This document shows positions 36,266-49,059 of a stretch of DNA of 64,000 nt, piece by piece. Position 1 is the first letter of the stretch. The number at the start of each line of letters is the position of its first letter. The notes below the pieces were generated by a model. That model had not been told where the DNA came from, searched no databases, and worked only from the letters and a program-made list of their open reading frames with translations. Both the position numbers and the translations under genes were made by a program. The DNA lies in assembly GCA_947034885.2 (NCBI GenBank), contig OX344757.2, positions 22,376,001 to 22,440,000 of the forward strand, read 5' to 3'. Origin of the DNA: Thuidium tamariscinum (taxonomy: Eukaryota > Streptophyta > Bryopsida > Hypnales > Thuidiaceae).

Positions 36266-36682
36266 CTAGTTCTAATGTGAAAACTAAACTCATCAACAAA
36301 ATCCAATGAAACTCTAAGGCAAAATCGTGTTCTTATATGGATGTTGTACATCTCAATAGAACAACGTCACCTTGAAGTTATTCAAAGAATTAACGTCACC
36401 TTGAAGCTACCCAATAAAACATATTATAATATGTTTGTACACTGTGTAGGAATTTACAACAGGACAACGGTTTTTAAGATTTGGGGTTGAGGGTTTAGTA
36501 CAAATCAACAAAATAGGCGACTTAGAGATAGTGGTTACCCTTTCTAGAAAACAAATTCCACTTCACAGGGATTCATATACCATTCCTGTAGTAAAATCAG
36601 ATAATCTTAGGCATGTGTAAGTTACAAACATTCGAATGTAAAATCAGGAACCCGCTTTTGCACGAAACACAAGCAATCCAAC

Positions 36683-37490
36683 ATGTCTCTTGCTCAGGAT
36701 ATTTCAAATCTTAAACCCGTGCAGCGGAGCTTCCCAATTCTACATTTGTGCCCTTCACAAAATCATTCTCGGGACTTTTTGACGAATCTTTTAGCTGAAT
36801 ATGAGAGGAATTCCAATATATTTGAGATATTCAAATGGTATGCATCAATCTCTTCCAACATTTGCTTCTACCTGCTTGCCAAAAGGCAACATCGACAACT
36901 ATCCAGCAAGCCAAGAGCTCACTCTGCTTGTATATCTATCAGAAATTGAAATCATGGTGTGGACCGGAATTTCACATTTCCCGTCGACACTGGAATTGTG
37001 CATGTGACATTCCGCCCACGGATGGTGCTCATTAGAATAAGCACAAAGCTGACAACAATTGCACTGTGAAGCGAACAATGTGGTCAGTCTCATTATGGCT
37101 AGGTAGCAGTAGTGGTCGTACTCATTGAGTGGGGCAGCGAAGTATAAGAAATTTTGTCGGTCTATGATTTGCATGACCGAGGAGCCCGAACAGTGTCTTC
37201 TGCTGTACTACAACGAAGTCGTTGCCATTGCAAGCTGCACAGATCCAAATTCATGCACAAAAGATAAGGTATAAAATTTTGCAGTAGTACCACGCATTGT
37301 ACAAGAGGTCGTGCATATTTTTTTGGAATTTCTGAACTCTCTAAAGTGCACGTAGAAATTCATGAGAGCAAGGAATACGCCCTGCTCGCTGAAGTCAACG
37401 TCATCATTGAGTTAATCAAACTTTATAATGTCGAGATCTACAATGTTGATGAAGCTGCGATCAATCTTCACGCATAGCCTTACCCATCCT
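36683..37490 (+). pseudogene. Broken coding remnant, possibly transposase-like
   Basis: Coding-like sequence runs through several frames: MSLAQDISNLKPVQRSFPIL from 36683; NIDNYPASQELTLLVYLSEI and EIMVWTGISHFPS near 36890-37000; TEEPEQCLLLYYNEVVAIAS near 37180; EYALLAEVNVIIELIKLYNV near 37370. Frameshifts and stops separate them. The segment with E-x-x-x-x-V-x-L-x-x-I-x-I-M and the following PS is reminiscent of the N-terminal region of piggyBac transposases, which is interesting given the TTAA ends around it, but the resemblance is weak and by eye only. Confidence 0.3.
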
Positions 37491-37614
37491 CCTGTAGATC
37501 ATGGAGTTACTTTCACAATTGCAGAGTTTGTATGCCACATTTGAAGCTCACACTAATTCCTATTTTCTCCAATTTTGCCATGCTTCTGGATGAGTCCACC
37601 CACTAAAGGGTTAA

Positions 37615-40600
37615 CTTACTAGTTCCGACCCCCTCTTTTGATAATATTATGGTTCTTTCATTGTTTATGAAGTTATGATAGGGTATTTAGTACTTACAAA
37701 AATCCTTATTGTTTACACTTTAAGTGCTTATTATTTACTTTTTGAGTGCGGTACTAAAAGAACAAAGATAGTGCTTTGGGGTCTTTACTCTGCTTCCTCT
37801 ACTTATGAGTTCTATACTCACGCTTGGGTAGATCACTCTTTGTATGTTTCATTACCCCCTATGTGGCGAGGGGGTATTTTTTGGGGGGCTATTTACCTCG
37901 AAGGCTCAAATAAATGGTCCCCTATAATTACATAATTTGTGAAAATGTCTTATATTATTGCACCCTATACTTACTTGTATTATGTAGGTGAAAGTATTTT
38001 TTCTAAAGAAAAAAAGTGAATTGAAGAGAAAGTTAAAAGTAAGAAGGTTAAAAAGAAGATTAAGGAAATTTGCATGAAAAGTCGGGATGTTTACTTGGCT
38101 CAATATTCTTTTCCGTTGTAACACCTTTTTTGTATATAGAATTTAGTCAAGTGAACTAGTATGACAATTTTACCACTTGCAATGCACGAAAATCCAAAAA
38201 TTAAATGTATAAGAACTTCTGCAATAGATAAAAAATACAATTTGATCATGCATGAAAGGAAAACAATAGAATCACGGTTTATAGAAATTGCAATGCTTTG
38301 AAAAATGAGAAAATATCATCCATGGGTTCTAAACAAAAATCAATTTTGAACACACCACTCAGAAGATCAAAAAGCATTGTTTTTCACATGCCATAGAACT
38401 TAAATCCTAAAACTCTAAACCCTAAACCAACTCTAAATAAAAGTAACCCTACTAAATACAATTTCTAAGATCCTAATCTCTGGTCTTTTAAGAACTTTTA
38501 ATACTTGAGATTTTTTAGCTACCTATTTCATTTATAATGCATCTTTGATTTTGAAAGTCCTCTACTTTAATTGTAAATACTTTATAAATTTGACCTTGAA
38601 ACAATAAAATCCATACTACATTATGCCGCACATGGTTTTTAAAATGCAGGAAGTGATCTATCCGGGTACTTACAAGTGTTTACTGTTGCTTACCAGTGCT
38701 TACAATGCTTATGGATGCTTACTATTGTTTATTACACTAAAAAGGATATTTGGTATTGGATTACATTTAGTATAGTTACCACCCTACCCCACAAAACACT
38801 AAATCTCAACTTTGGAGGAATTAGTGCAGTGTTACACTTGAATGCACTACCTCATAAAAGGATTTATGGGTCTCTAGAAGATTGTTTCATGGTTATTTCC
38901 TGAAACTATTCTCACTTCTGCAAACTAGTCTTTGTTGGTTAAAAATTTGAATTTTTCAATTTTTTTTAATTCAAAAATTTTAGAATGTCTTAAAAAGAGA
39001 AAATATGATTTAAAAAATATTTATAAATCATTTAATAATTAATTAATTTAATTAATAAATCAATATTATTTGATGTGGTAGCATTCTTAACGTTTACAAC
39101 ATTTGGAAACTTGCAATTTTCTAAAACAACCAAAAATCCTCTTATGTTGGCTTCTCTTCCCTTTTGTCATCTTTTTCTATTCTAACACTAAATGTAAACC
39201 TCTTCATATTTCAAATTTACCATAGAGTACTTTTACGGTTAAAAATTAGATTTAATGTTACTTACTTTAGTAGCGTTAATGATATTTAGTGTCATGATTC
39301 GTAAATAGTGTTGCTAATACTAAATATCCTTTTTTTTGTAGTGTTTACAATGCTTATGATATTTATAGGTACTTACTAATGTTTACTATTGCTTATTGTG
39401 CTTATTGGTGCTTATTGTGCATGGTGGTACTTATTGGTGCTTACTAGAGATCATTCATGAATGTTCTATAATGTATGATTGAGGATGAAGCAAGTGCTTT
39501 AGTCATAGGTTTAGGCTTTATCCTTGTTGCTTGCTTATCTACACGTTATTTTATGTACACAGTCTTTGTAATGTCTCAAACATTTGAATTGAGGGGCTTG
39601 TACATCCATACAAAGAAACAAAAATCTAATTAGTGGAGGACAAAGCACAGCCACAAACATGGGTGCATAGGCTCCCATTCCTTACTAGTACCACTTCATA
39701 TGAAGAACTTAATGCCACAAAAGTATGGTTGGCAATTTTCAATTCATAAGATAAAGAAGTTGATTCCCCCGTGAATAATAGGAGCAAGGAACACTATACA
39801 ACTACCTTTGGAGACATCCCTATACATCTAGGTACAATTAGAATTTCCACCTAGATCTATAATAAGAGTATCCTTCATTTTGAATTCAAAATTATGCTAA
39901 GTCAAATGCCATTGATACTTGTGGATTTTTTCATTGGGTTTAGGGATCATAAAGCCTTTGATGGTAGCACAAGGAGAGCAAGGATGGCAATGTAGTGAAT
40001 TGTGCTTTAAATCCAATTTGATTGATTCAAATTCAACGGTTAGAGTGTACACTGCAATGGATTGAAGATTTTTGTATTTTCTTCTATGTGTGCAAAGAAT
40101 CCAAAACTTCTTAGTGAATTTGGCATTCTCCAAATTCCAAAGTTTAGATGTACACTCTTGAAGATACCTATAGATCTACTTGAAAAAGATAGAGATGGGA
40201 AGAAAAAGGTTGTTCTAAATGACTTAGGAGAGAAGAATGGGGCATTTGGATTACACTCTCAAGTGAAATCACTAAGTGTAGGAGCAATAGACTATAGGGC
40301 TTTAAACTCTGTCAATGAGAAAGGTAAAATAAAACTAAAGAATTCTAAAAGAAAAGCACATGATTAGCCTCTTGGTATGTTTGTGGGCATAGTTAGTATT
40401 CAAGCTCTCACAAAGAGGATGTAAGAAATAAAATAATGTTTGCTCTTAAAGCGTATGGCTCCTACAACTTTCATAGTTTGACTTCTTGCTAAGTTTTACT
40501 TCCACAAGATGTTAAAGTCTAAATTTTATGTGTCCCTTTTTTTAGGCTCTTATATGCGAACACCAAATATGAAATATCGTAGGCTTCAACTATGGAGTTG

Positions 40601-41353
40601 AAGATTTAAACCTCTTTCATAAAGAGTGAATTCATTTTGGGTTCTAGCTATAATCTTTAGTAAAGACCAATTTAAATAAGAAGGCTTATTCTTCCCTTAA
40701 ATTTAACAAGGGTATGTTGGATGATTGTAAGAAACGCTTGTCCTATTTCTTGTCCCCTTGGCCTTGAACAAGTGGTTTTTTACTCATAACTTTTGCATTA
40801 TTAGTACATTTTACACAAAACTTGAAACAAATGTACACATAATAGTTCTAGATACTATGTAATTTTTTGAAATTTTTAAAAATTATTTTACTATTTTTAA
40901 ACAGCCCCCAATTGGATGTAGACCTACCTTGTCCATTTTGGGGGGTTTTAGTCCTATTCTTGACTCAAAAATGCAAATTTTAAACTACTCAAAGTAGAAT
41001 ATCTTTGCATAAGTGTAGAGAACACAATTTATTTTTTCCAAAGATGAAAATGGTTGGAGAAGAGCATCTTTATGTTAGAAAAAATGGATTTTTTTTGAGA
41101 ATTTTTTGAATTTTTTAAATATTTTTTAAAAATCAAACATTAAACTATCTATTTTCATGGTATTTTCCACCACTCTTTGAGTGAACATAACTTTTAGAGA
41201 TTAATTTTTTTTTACTTGAATTTTCACACACTTTATTTTTTTAATGCTTTACAAATTATCCATATTTTATTTTATTTTTAAATTTTTTATTCCAAAAGTC
41301 ACAGTACTCCAATACTAAGGCTACTTTAAACCAAAACCAATAAGTGTTTCTTA
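37615..41353. other. Spacer with degenerate GCTTA/GTTTAC repeats
   Basis: AT-rich spacer. Runs of words such as GTGCTTACAATGCTTATGG and GCTTATTGGTGCTTATTG occur near 38660-38730 and 39340-39450 and, more weakly, 37680-37740. A CTAAACCCTAAACC stretch (about 38404-38440) resembles plant telomere repeat. The 306-base open frame at 40062-40367 (101 codons) shows no recognisable domain. One CATAAGAGGATTT-type element (38853-39146) is listed separately. Confidence 0.4.
38853..39146. mobile_element. CATAAGAGGATTT-type element, 294-bp copy
   Basis: Left end CATAAAAGGATTTATGGG, right end AAAAATCCTCTTATG. Its left part (AGATTGTTTCA, CTGAAACTATTCTCACT, CTGCAAACTAG) matches the reverse complement of the right half of 15173-15528; the interior is an AT-rich, largely self-complementary core. 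Confidence 0.65.
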
Positions 41354-42092
41354 GGGCAGCTTCACACTTGGGCCGACCAAGTCAAGAGGCCGTGGGAGTT
41401 CATGGTCAAACTTTGGGCAAGAGGCCAAAGAAATGGGCAATAAATGATAGGAATTGGAGCCTTTGGCTGGCTATAGTGTGAAGCCTCCAAAGGCCAAATC
41501 CAAAGTCCAAACTTACACCATTCATTCATGTTCAATCCTTTTCCACATTAATCCATCCAATTTCTGAAAATTTCATGAAGCATTTCATGAAGCTTCATCC
41601 ACATGTCATTTTTTTGAAAAAAAAAATGAAAAAAAAATGAAAAATAGTCAAAATTGGCCATGGAAAAATAATCGCAGCACATACTTTGGGCATCAAACAA
41701 GGAATAAGAAAGGAATAAAACCCATAAAAATTGTATGAATGGAATAAAAAAGGTATAAATGAATAAGAAGGTAAAGACTAGAGGGTCCTCTAGGGGGACA
41801 TCATACCAATTATCATTTAACATTTAAAGGGAGGGAGGAAGTGTAAAATCTACCAATATTATGCATGATTGTGTAGATTTTTCAAAAATGGCAACCCAAA
41901 CTCTGATCAAGAGGCCGTCAAGAGGCTATCGCCACGTAAGAATTTGGCATGTGCCAGTTGCCATGTAGGCGACGGACTCTCCGTTGTGCCGTGCAAGTAT
42001 GAAGGGGCGAGAGGCCAAAGTCGGGGTTTTCTGAATTCTCATTGGTCGAGGCCGATGGACTTTCGACCTTCAGCCCAAGTGTGAAGCGGCCC
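41354..42092. mobile_element. PIF/Harbinger-like element with TTA duplication, 739 bp
   Basis: TTA (41351-41353), GGGCAGCTTCACACTTGGGC at the left; GCCCAAGTGTGAAGCGGCCC at the right, TTA (42093-42095). The terminal inverted repeat matches over about 19 bases with one gap, and the 3-bp TTA duplication fits Tourist/PIF-Harbinger elements. Subterminal GAGGCC-rich words (AAGAGGCC) occur at both ends. No transposase frame is visible, so it is non-autonomous. Confidence 0.8.
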
Positions 42093-45000
42093 TTACAACG
42101 ACCCTACTATACAAGTTGAATTTCTTATATCAAAAGATACATGAGATATCCATGTATGTGCATATACTAATTCAAGAAGGACCTTCCTGTGATCAAGTAG
42201 AACATTCCAGAGAAAGGTGGAAAATCAATGTTTATAGTAAGAGGCTCAAAAAACGAGCATCTAAGCACTGATGTGCCTTTTTCGTGTATATCCTGATATG
42301 AAAATATTTTTAGTTTATTTTTCAGTGATAGAGAAATAGATGAGGAATCTAATAGAAGTCGTTTCATATTTTTTTGAAGCATTATTGAATTAATTATGAA
42401 TTTTCAAACACAGTCTGTTATAAATCCTTATATGTGATCATAGGCCCTTGGAAACCCATCCATGCATAGTTTTAAAAAAATTAGTCCTCGTTCCAAAACT
42501 GGCATTGCAACATGTGTAAAGTAATTGAAATGGTTTCTAAAACTGTCCCTTTCAAAATCTGAAATGAATGCTTGATTTAATCGTTATTTCAGATTTTTTA
42601 ATACTTGTAAGAAGATAGTTGAACAACGCATTCTAATTTGAATTATATTAAAGGACACCTAGCCACTTAGTTAAGAATGAACCAATTGTGGTTCTTAAAC
42701 CATTAATTGAAGAAATTAAAACAAATCTCATCAAGCTCCATTGTAATCCAGATTAATTCAGAGTTTTTTTTCCCAAAGTTCACATGTCCATTTCAGAGCC
42801 CCTACTGGATGGTTGAAAATGCCTGCTCGGTTTTAAAGCCCTCTCCTATAGCATGTTGATAAGTTCCAACATGGCAGTTCATGTTTTCAGTGTCACAACA
42901 GTTTTTCCATATTTTCACCATTGCTTTTTTTTACCATTGTATTCTTTATTGTTGTACTTTTTACCATTGTGTTCACATGTTGAACTGAATTAGGAGATAG
43001 TCTAACCTTATAAAGCCAAATACATACAATCATGCATAACTAATGTTGTGTCAATGCATGATTTCTTTCCAGACAGATCTTGTCAAGTTTGTACATGAAC
43101 GTGGTGAGGAGATTCACAAATGCATCCAAATTTAGGCCAATGAGGAGGCTATTGTCATTAAAGGGGAATTGAGGGGCAACAGAAGACTGTTTCAGGGTTC
43201 TTTCCTAGTCCATTCCTTGTGCTGCCCAAAAATTATAGATCAGCCCTATTGGCTGAATTTTTTGGATTTTTGAAAAAATAATTTAATTTCTAAAAAGTAT
43301 TAAGAAACCTAAAATTGAATTAAATTTTTTTTTTTTCAAAAATAATATTTAAAAAATAATTTTAAATTTTAAAAGAAATTATGATGTGGCTCTCTTTCAG
43401 CCACGTCAGACTGCTAATGTGGCACATTTCTATAGTTTGGGAACTCAAAATAACTTGCGGACTTCCAATATCCTCAAATCTCTTCTAATGATGGAAAGTC
43501 ATTATTACTATTGAAGTGAAGAGGAAATTATCACAAGTGACATTGGATTGCAAGTGAAAAGACTTCATCACATCCAATTGCCTACAAACAGGCAACCATT
43601 TAAACTTTATGGTTGTTGAACACAACAAGTTCTTCATTTACATTTGTCGTCATAGAAGAAATTGATGACACTACCTTAATCTAGGATGCAAGAATCCATA
43701 GAACTCAATTGACTGTATTCAAGGGAAGTATACAAGCACTATTCGAGGTCAAATGGACTTCAAAGTTGAAATAGGACATAGTTTTAATCAACTAGTATAT
43801 TATCTAAAGCAATTCCAATAGAGTTGCAAGCTACCATAATGTTTGGAGTTGGTAGACCTTGATGTGTTTTTTAGTTTCCAGTTTTGAAATCGAGGCTTAT
43901 TGTAATACTGAGGCATGGATTTAGGATGGTGGTTCTTACAATGGACAACCATTCCTTGGCTTTTTAGTCGCATTCATAAACTATACTTAATTCTAGTTTA
44001 CTTGCAGTATAATTGAGTAGTGAAGGTTTAAGGCCTAGGCCTTTTAGTGTACATTGATCCTATCATATATTTTTGGTTTGAGAAAGTTTTGAATAGTAAA
44101 GATTTTATTCCCTATCTTCAAGTTTGCACTTTGGACTTTGAAATTGCTAGAAATATGTTGATGCTTGACTTGACTGAATCCTCTGTCAAAATGCTTGTGA
44201 GAGGAACTTTAGTTTGAAGACTAGAAATGTTTGCATTGTGCTTAGTGAGTATAGATTTGGCTTTGATAGCACTTATTTCTAGTTTTAGGATGTGCCTTGT
44301 TTGGATGCTTGGGTTTAATTGCTATAGGTGGGGCCTTATTTGAATTTAGGATCTACTAGTTTAGAATAGGGCTTTTTTAAACATTTGGATCCACTTGTTG
44401 TGAATTGAACTTTTGCTTCTAGGTTATTTACCTTTTTGTTTCTTTGAAGTTACTTTATTTTGTTGTTCCAGTTTAGTTGATTTGAATTGTGGATTTATAG
44501 GTGTTTGGGTTCGTTGCTATAGAGTTGCTTTGTTTGGTATTTGGGCTATGTTGCTATAGGTGGGCCTTGTTTGGGTGTTTACATTTTGTTGGTGTGGATG
44601 GGACTCGTGTTCAAGGTATTCAGGTTCCATTTATATGAATCTGCCTTTTTTTGTTCTTCAATTTTACTTGTTATGTGTGGGACTATTGTCTTTGTAATTG
44701 TTGCATGGATCTTGTTCTAAATTTACTTCTTTTATATGTATAGTTGTTGCATTTGGGTTACAAGAAAATTCAAAGTTCACTTCTTGGATGTGGATTTAGG
44801 GTTCAAGAGTACTAGAGTGAACTTTGAGTTGAAAAACGTGGCTATGGTCTATTCCAAATTTTCCTTGTGCATTTAGTCGTTACATATGTTTGAAGACACT
44901 GAAAGCTTAAATTTAACACAAAAGAGACAAGCCACAGTGGGCTCCAGAAGTATAATGGCCCTTATTCAATTCATCTTTCTAAATTAGATAATTCTTTTGC

Positions 45001-45666
45001 AACAAACATGGTATAACAAAATAGTAGAATGAAAATAATGCAGCTCTATATTAGTTTAGAAAATGAAAGTCCTTAATTCCAAATTTCAAATGAATGAAAA
45101 TCTTCTTTACAAAGGTGGGAATGACTTTACAACTACCATTGAAAAAACTATACAGAAACAAAATGTAGAAGCTCTATCCCTTTGATACTACCACCTTAAA
45201 GCTCTCTATCTTCATTGCCATACAATTTCCATTAGTAAGGGATTTAAACAAACAATAGCTTGAATAGAGGTGGCTCAAGAAGTTACAAAAGCTAGGGGTG
45301 GCAGGAATACAAGTCCCTAAATCTAGATCATATGGAAATAGACCCACTCCAGTAGCATGAAGACTAAAGTAATGGTAATAGATTTAGAAAAGAAATTATC
45401 TAGATCTAGGCTTTATGATATTACACCTAAAATACTACTCTTGCTACCGTAGCACCCCACGAAGTGTCGTTTGTGATTGGTCTTAGTTGGAAGCAAGAGT
45501 AATTAGGTCGCCCACATTCTCCCTACATGGTCATGCTTACATTTGTTGTTCATCTACAACACAATCATGCAAATCAAACATGTTGGAGAAGCAGTAGTTG
45601 CCATCTCTGAATGAAAATTCCTCGAGAGGTTCTTTGTATGTGACTCTACTTCCAATTATATCTCAC
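42093..45666. other. AT-rich spacer with diffuse repeats
   Basis: No gene recognised. Contains a weak copy of the CATAAGAGGATTT-type element (43170-43482). T/G-rich sequence at 44280-44660 repeats the phrases TTGCTATAGGTGGGCCTTGTTT and GTTTGGGTT at irregular spacing. Confidence 0.4.
43170..43482. repeat. Diverged CATAAGAGGATTT-type element
   Basis: GAAGACTGTTTCAGGGTTCTTTCC at the left corresponds to the AGATTGTTTCAGGGGTGTTCCCC block of the other copies; an AT-rich core follows, then CAGCCACGTCAG and GGGAACTC near the right as in 15173-15528, ending ATATCCTC. Tips have decayed, so borders are approximate. Confidence 0.45.
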
Positions 45667-45857
45667 CGTAAGAAACCTATGTTTTACATGACAGATTTTA
45701 GGTGACTTCTAATGATGCAACCCATGTTTTTATGTCCAAACTAACGTCCGCCATAACATCTTGATGTTATGGTGGACGTTAGTTTGGACATAAAAACACG
45801 GGTTGCATCATTAGATGTCACCTAAAATCCATCATGTAAAACACAAGTTTCTTATAG
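45667..45857. repeat. Near-perfect hairpin, arms about 95 bp
   Basis: Centre at AACATCTTGATGTT (45755-45768). The arms pair almost base for base through CCGCCATAACATC / GATGTTATGGTGG, TTTATGTCCAAACTAACGT, ATGATGCAACCC, AGATTTTAGGTGAC and ATGTTTTACATGA, with only scattered mismatches. A transcript would fold into one long stem. A diverged relative is at 48505-48650. Confidence 0.9.
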
Positions 45858-48504
45858 TGTCTTGTGGAACTTGAAGATAGTATCTCAAGTCCATAGCATT
45901 CTCTTACCTTCTCATTACAAAAACTCCCATATACCTTCACCACCAAACAAAAATATCTTATCTTTCCACTTGTTGACCTCCTCATCAATTTGCGCAAGGT
46001 AAGATTAGAGGACCTCTTTTGTTTGTAGAAGACAAGCCATGGACCCTCATTCAAATCCTACCGAGTAGCAAAGAAAGACAACCCTAAATACCTTGAATCG
46101 TAGTGTAGAAAGCTAATCGGAATTGAACACAAAGCTACCTTTCAACAAAATATCCTAAATAAGTTGTAAAGGGCATATTTAAAGCCTTCTTCACCTAGCC
46201 TTTCTAAATTATTAAATCATCAACACCATTCAATTTGATTAGATCCCTCCAAATCCAAAATGAACATAAGATATCATCTCAATCATCTCTTTGAAAATCC
46301 TAATAATCGACAATAATGAATTCTAAATTGATGGAATTGAATACAAAATGATACTTACCAAAGGATGCTTTCAAAGTTCTCCGATCTAATATTTCTTTGT
46401 GAAGAGTCCCATTCCTAGTAACATCTTTGCCATTAGATCCATTGTTCGTCCTCTCATCTAAATGCTCCATCCACTTGCCATCTGACCACCTGTCCAATCC
46501 CTCGTCCACCTGCCATTCAAACAACAATCTACTCGCCCATCCACTCATTGTCTGAAAACTTATCTAACTGCTACCAAATCATGAGCCAAAAATCCTTGTC
46601 TACTACTCTAACATAATGTGTTTGCCTCATCTATTTAAAATTGTTCATTTGTTCAAAAACTAGAAGTTTTGTGCTCAAACATTGGATTCTGAAATGCATA
46701 GTTCTACTTTCAAAGACTAATATTAAATGAGTGAAGTATCCAATGTAGCATTAATGTATGAAAGAATAATTCTAATTTTTTCTCTACACATTTAATCCAA
46801 TAATTCTAAATCCTATATCCTAAATTCTAAAGTCTAAATTCTAAATAGTAAACACTAAATATTAAAATATTAAGTTAAAATTATCTTTCCATCTTGCATG
46901 ACATACCCAAAACATTGGTGCGCTATGTAAAATATGTTTGACATTTAATCCTTTCTGAAAGTGATTATCCAAATATACTTCATATGTAAACCTCAATGAT
47001 TTATTCCTTTATGTTTTCAATGTTTGTAGAGTTAATAGTATCAATTATAATGTGGCATTATACAAATATAGAACATTCAATTGTAATGTAAAGTATTATT
47101 TTAAGTTTTGTTGTTAATTGCATTGATAGTTCTAATATCAAGGTATGCATGCATGTTACAAACAATTGTAGTATTGTAGTATTCTATAAGAAGGTATTAC
47201 TAAAAAAGTACAAGTTTTCAAGTCTCTTCAATGAAATTTAAGCTTGGATGTCCCATGGTTTTCTTTTTTGATTTTCTCCAATAAACCATTCAAAAGTTAA
47301 AACTAGTATTTTTATTGCAAGCTATGAAACTTTTTAATTAAAATTTTTTGGCATGTTCAATTTTAGGATCTTGCACACTTGGTGTAAATTAGTATAAAAA
47401 TGCATACATCAAAAGTAAAAATTTCTATTAACCTCCTAAATGATTCATAATCAATTAAAACTATTTAACATTTCATAAAGAATCTTATATTTGGCTTCCT
47501 ATTTCTTTTTTCTAGTATAAGAAAAGTTTTTTCTTCTCTTATATGTTGTATTCCATATAATCTTGTATGAGACATAAACCCTTGCTATATAGTAGATCTA
47601 TTTATTGTGTGATGGAGGCACTGACTTTATATGCTGTAAGTAAACACTAATGTTGCACAAATCACTAAAGTTGTACATTTTTAGTTATGTATAGTTATTG
47701 TGCAACATTAACACTTCAAATCCAATTATAAATGACATGCCTAAAACTCACTATAATCTTGAATGGCACTATTGTATTGTAACAATATTTCCAAATGAAT
47801 AAATACAGTATGAAAGCAATGCGTGACAATAATTATAAAATTACCATTGACAATTTCTCACATAAAGAATTTTTTGATGTTATAATCACACCACCAAGAC
47901 TTTATTTGCATCCCTCCAATGGGAACAATAATATTCCCTTTTTCATGTGCTCGAAATGATTGATCACTAGTTCAATACCTTGTAGCATTAGTGTTTCTTT
48001 TTTGTTTTTTGGACCAATAGTTATGTGTTTTTTTGCTAAGAAAGTTTTGAATTTCTATACTCCATTTTGGGGTTTGGATTGAAGGAGGCTAATTTTGAGT
48101 ATGCAATCTTGAATATATCATTTTTGTATATACTAGCTTTACAAGACATATGAAATAAAGTTTGAAAACATTATGGTAACAATGTGCAGCATGGCCATAA
48201 TTGGAGTTTGGCATTTTTTAACACATTTACTTTCTTTTTTCCTATAGGCTTGAGCCTTGAAGTTGACCATTTTTTGAGGAAATTAGGCATTTAAAATGCC
48301 TATGAACAAAGCATTGTGTAGCATGTTCTCACCTACTCAAGGAAACTTGAAACACTAAAAAGAACATCCAATCATTATGCATACAATTTTGATAAAAAGA
48401 AACTAAAGCTTTTGCATATTGGTATTGATCTTATTTGTAGTAGGTGTTTGGATAGTCTCTAAAGCTCAATCAATTGCCTCATAGGTCCCTTGTATTATCA
48501 AAAA
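45858..48504. other. AT-rich spacer
   Basis: No gene recognised. A stretch near 46796-46870 is built from TAAATTCTAAA- and ATCCTAAATTCTAAA-type words, which resemble a worn-down telomere-like repeat. The minus-strand frames at 45818-46054 and 46300-46548 show no known domain. Confidence 0.4.
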
Positions 48505-48650
48505 TCCACATTTTAGGTGATGAGTCTAAATTTTTTATACAGATTGTAGTTGATATCCAATGCAACAAACCATGTTTTTATGTCAATAAAAAATTCAACA
48601 TAACATCAATGTTGATATAAAAACATAGGTTTATTGCATTGAACATCACC
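48505..48650. repeat. Diverged relative of the 45.7-kb hairpin
   Basis: ATTTTAGGTGAT, CCAATGCAACAAACCATG, TTTTTATGTC, ACATAACATC, then GATATAAAAACATAGGTTTATT, GCATTGAACATCACC: the same blocks in the same order as the hairpin at 45667-45857, with partial self-pairing retained. Confidence 0.65.
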
Positions 48651-49059
48651 AAAAATTCATTTAAAAAAATTAGAACTTATCACTTGAAATATAGAATTCT
48701 TATAATGTTGTAAGAACGTAAGCCATTGTATGTGAGGCAGTGACTGCCTCTTTTGAGCTCATTGTCATTGTGTGACAAACTGTCACAATGAGCTCATTAA
48801 TTAATTTTGTTTTCAATTTCCAACTACCCCCTAATCCCCCTCACAAACATTCAAAAATATTCAGATATTCAGAAATTCAGAAATATTTTAAATTAAATTT
48901 TTTCAGGACCTCCCACCTCCCCCCCCTCTTTGTAATTTTGAGAATCAAATGAGCTTACAATCAATATGGGATAAGCCCGTGTATTCCCAAGTATGTATGC
49001 GTATGTATATGCATATCTGCATATTTGCATACCTATATTTGTATATGCATACGCATATG

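Larger units (their letters stand above)
32851..37610. mobile_element. Possible large TTAA/CCC-type element, 4.76 kb
   Basis: TTAA (32847-32850) is followed by CCCTTAAGCGCGCC, and CACTAAAGGG is followed by TTAA (37611-37614). Orientation and flanks are those expected for the two ends of one element of the TTAA/CCC type, at a size that could once have coded a transposase. The pairing of these two ends is inference: they share only about CCCTT-AG at the tips, and other repeats lie between them. Confidence 0.35.

Noticed and set aside
32851..37610. Idea that this region holds an intact transposase or virus-derived gene
   Set aside because: All coding-like pieces are broken by stops and frameshifts and none gives a firm family match, so only a remnant is claimed.
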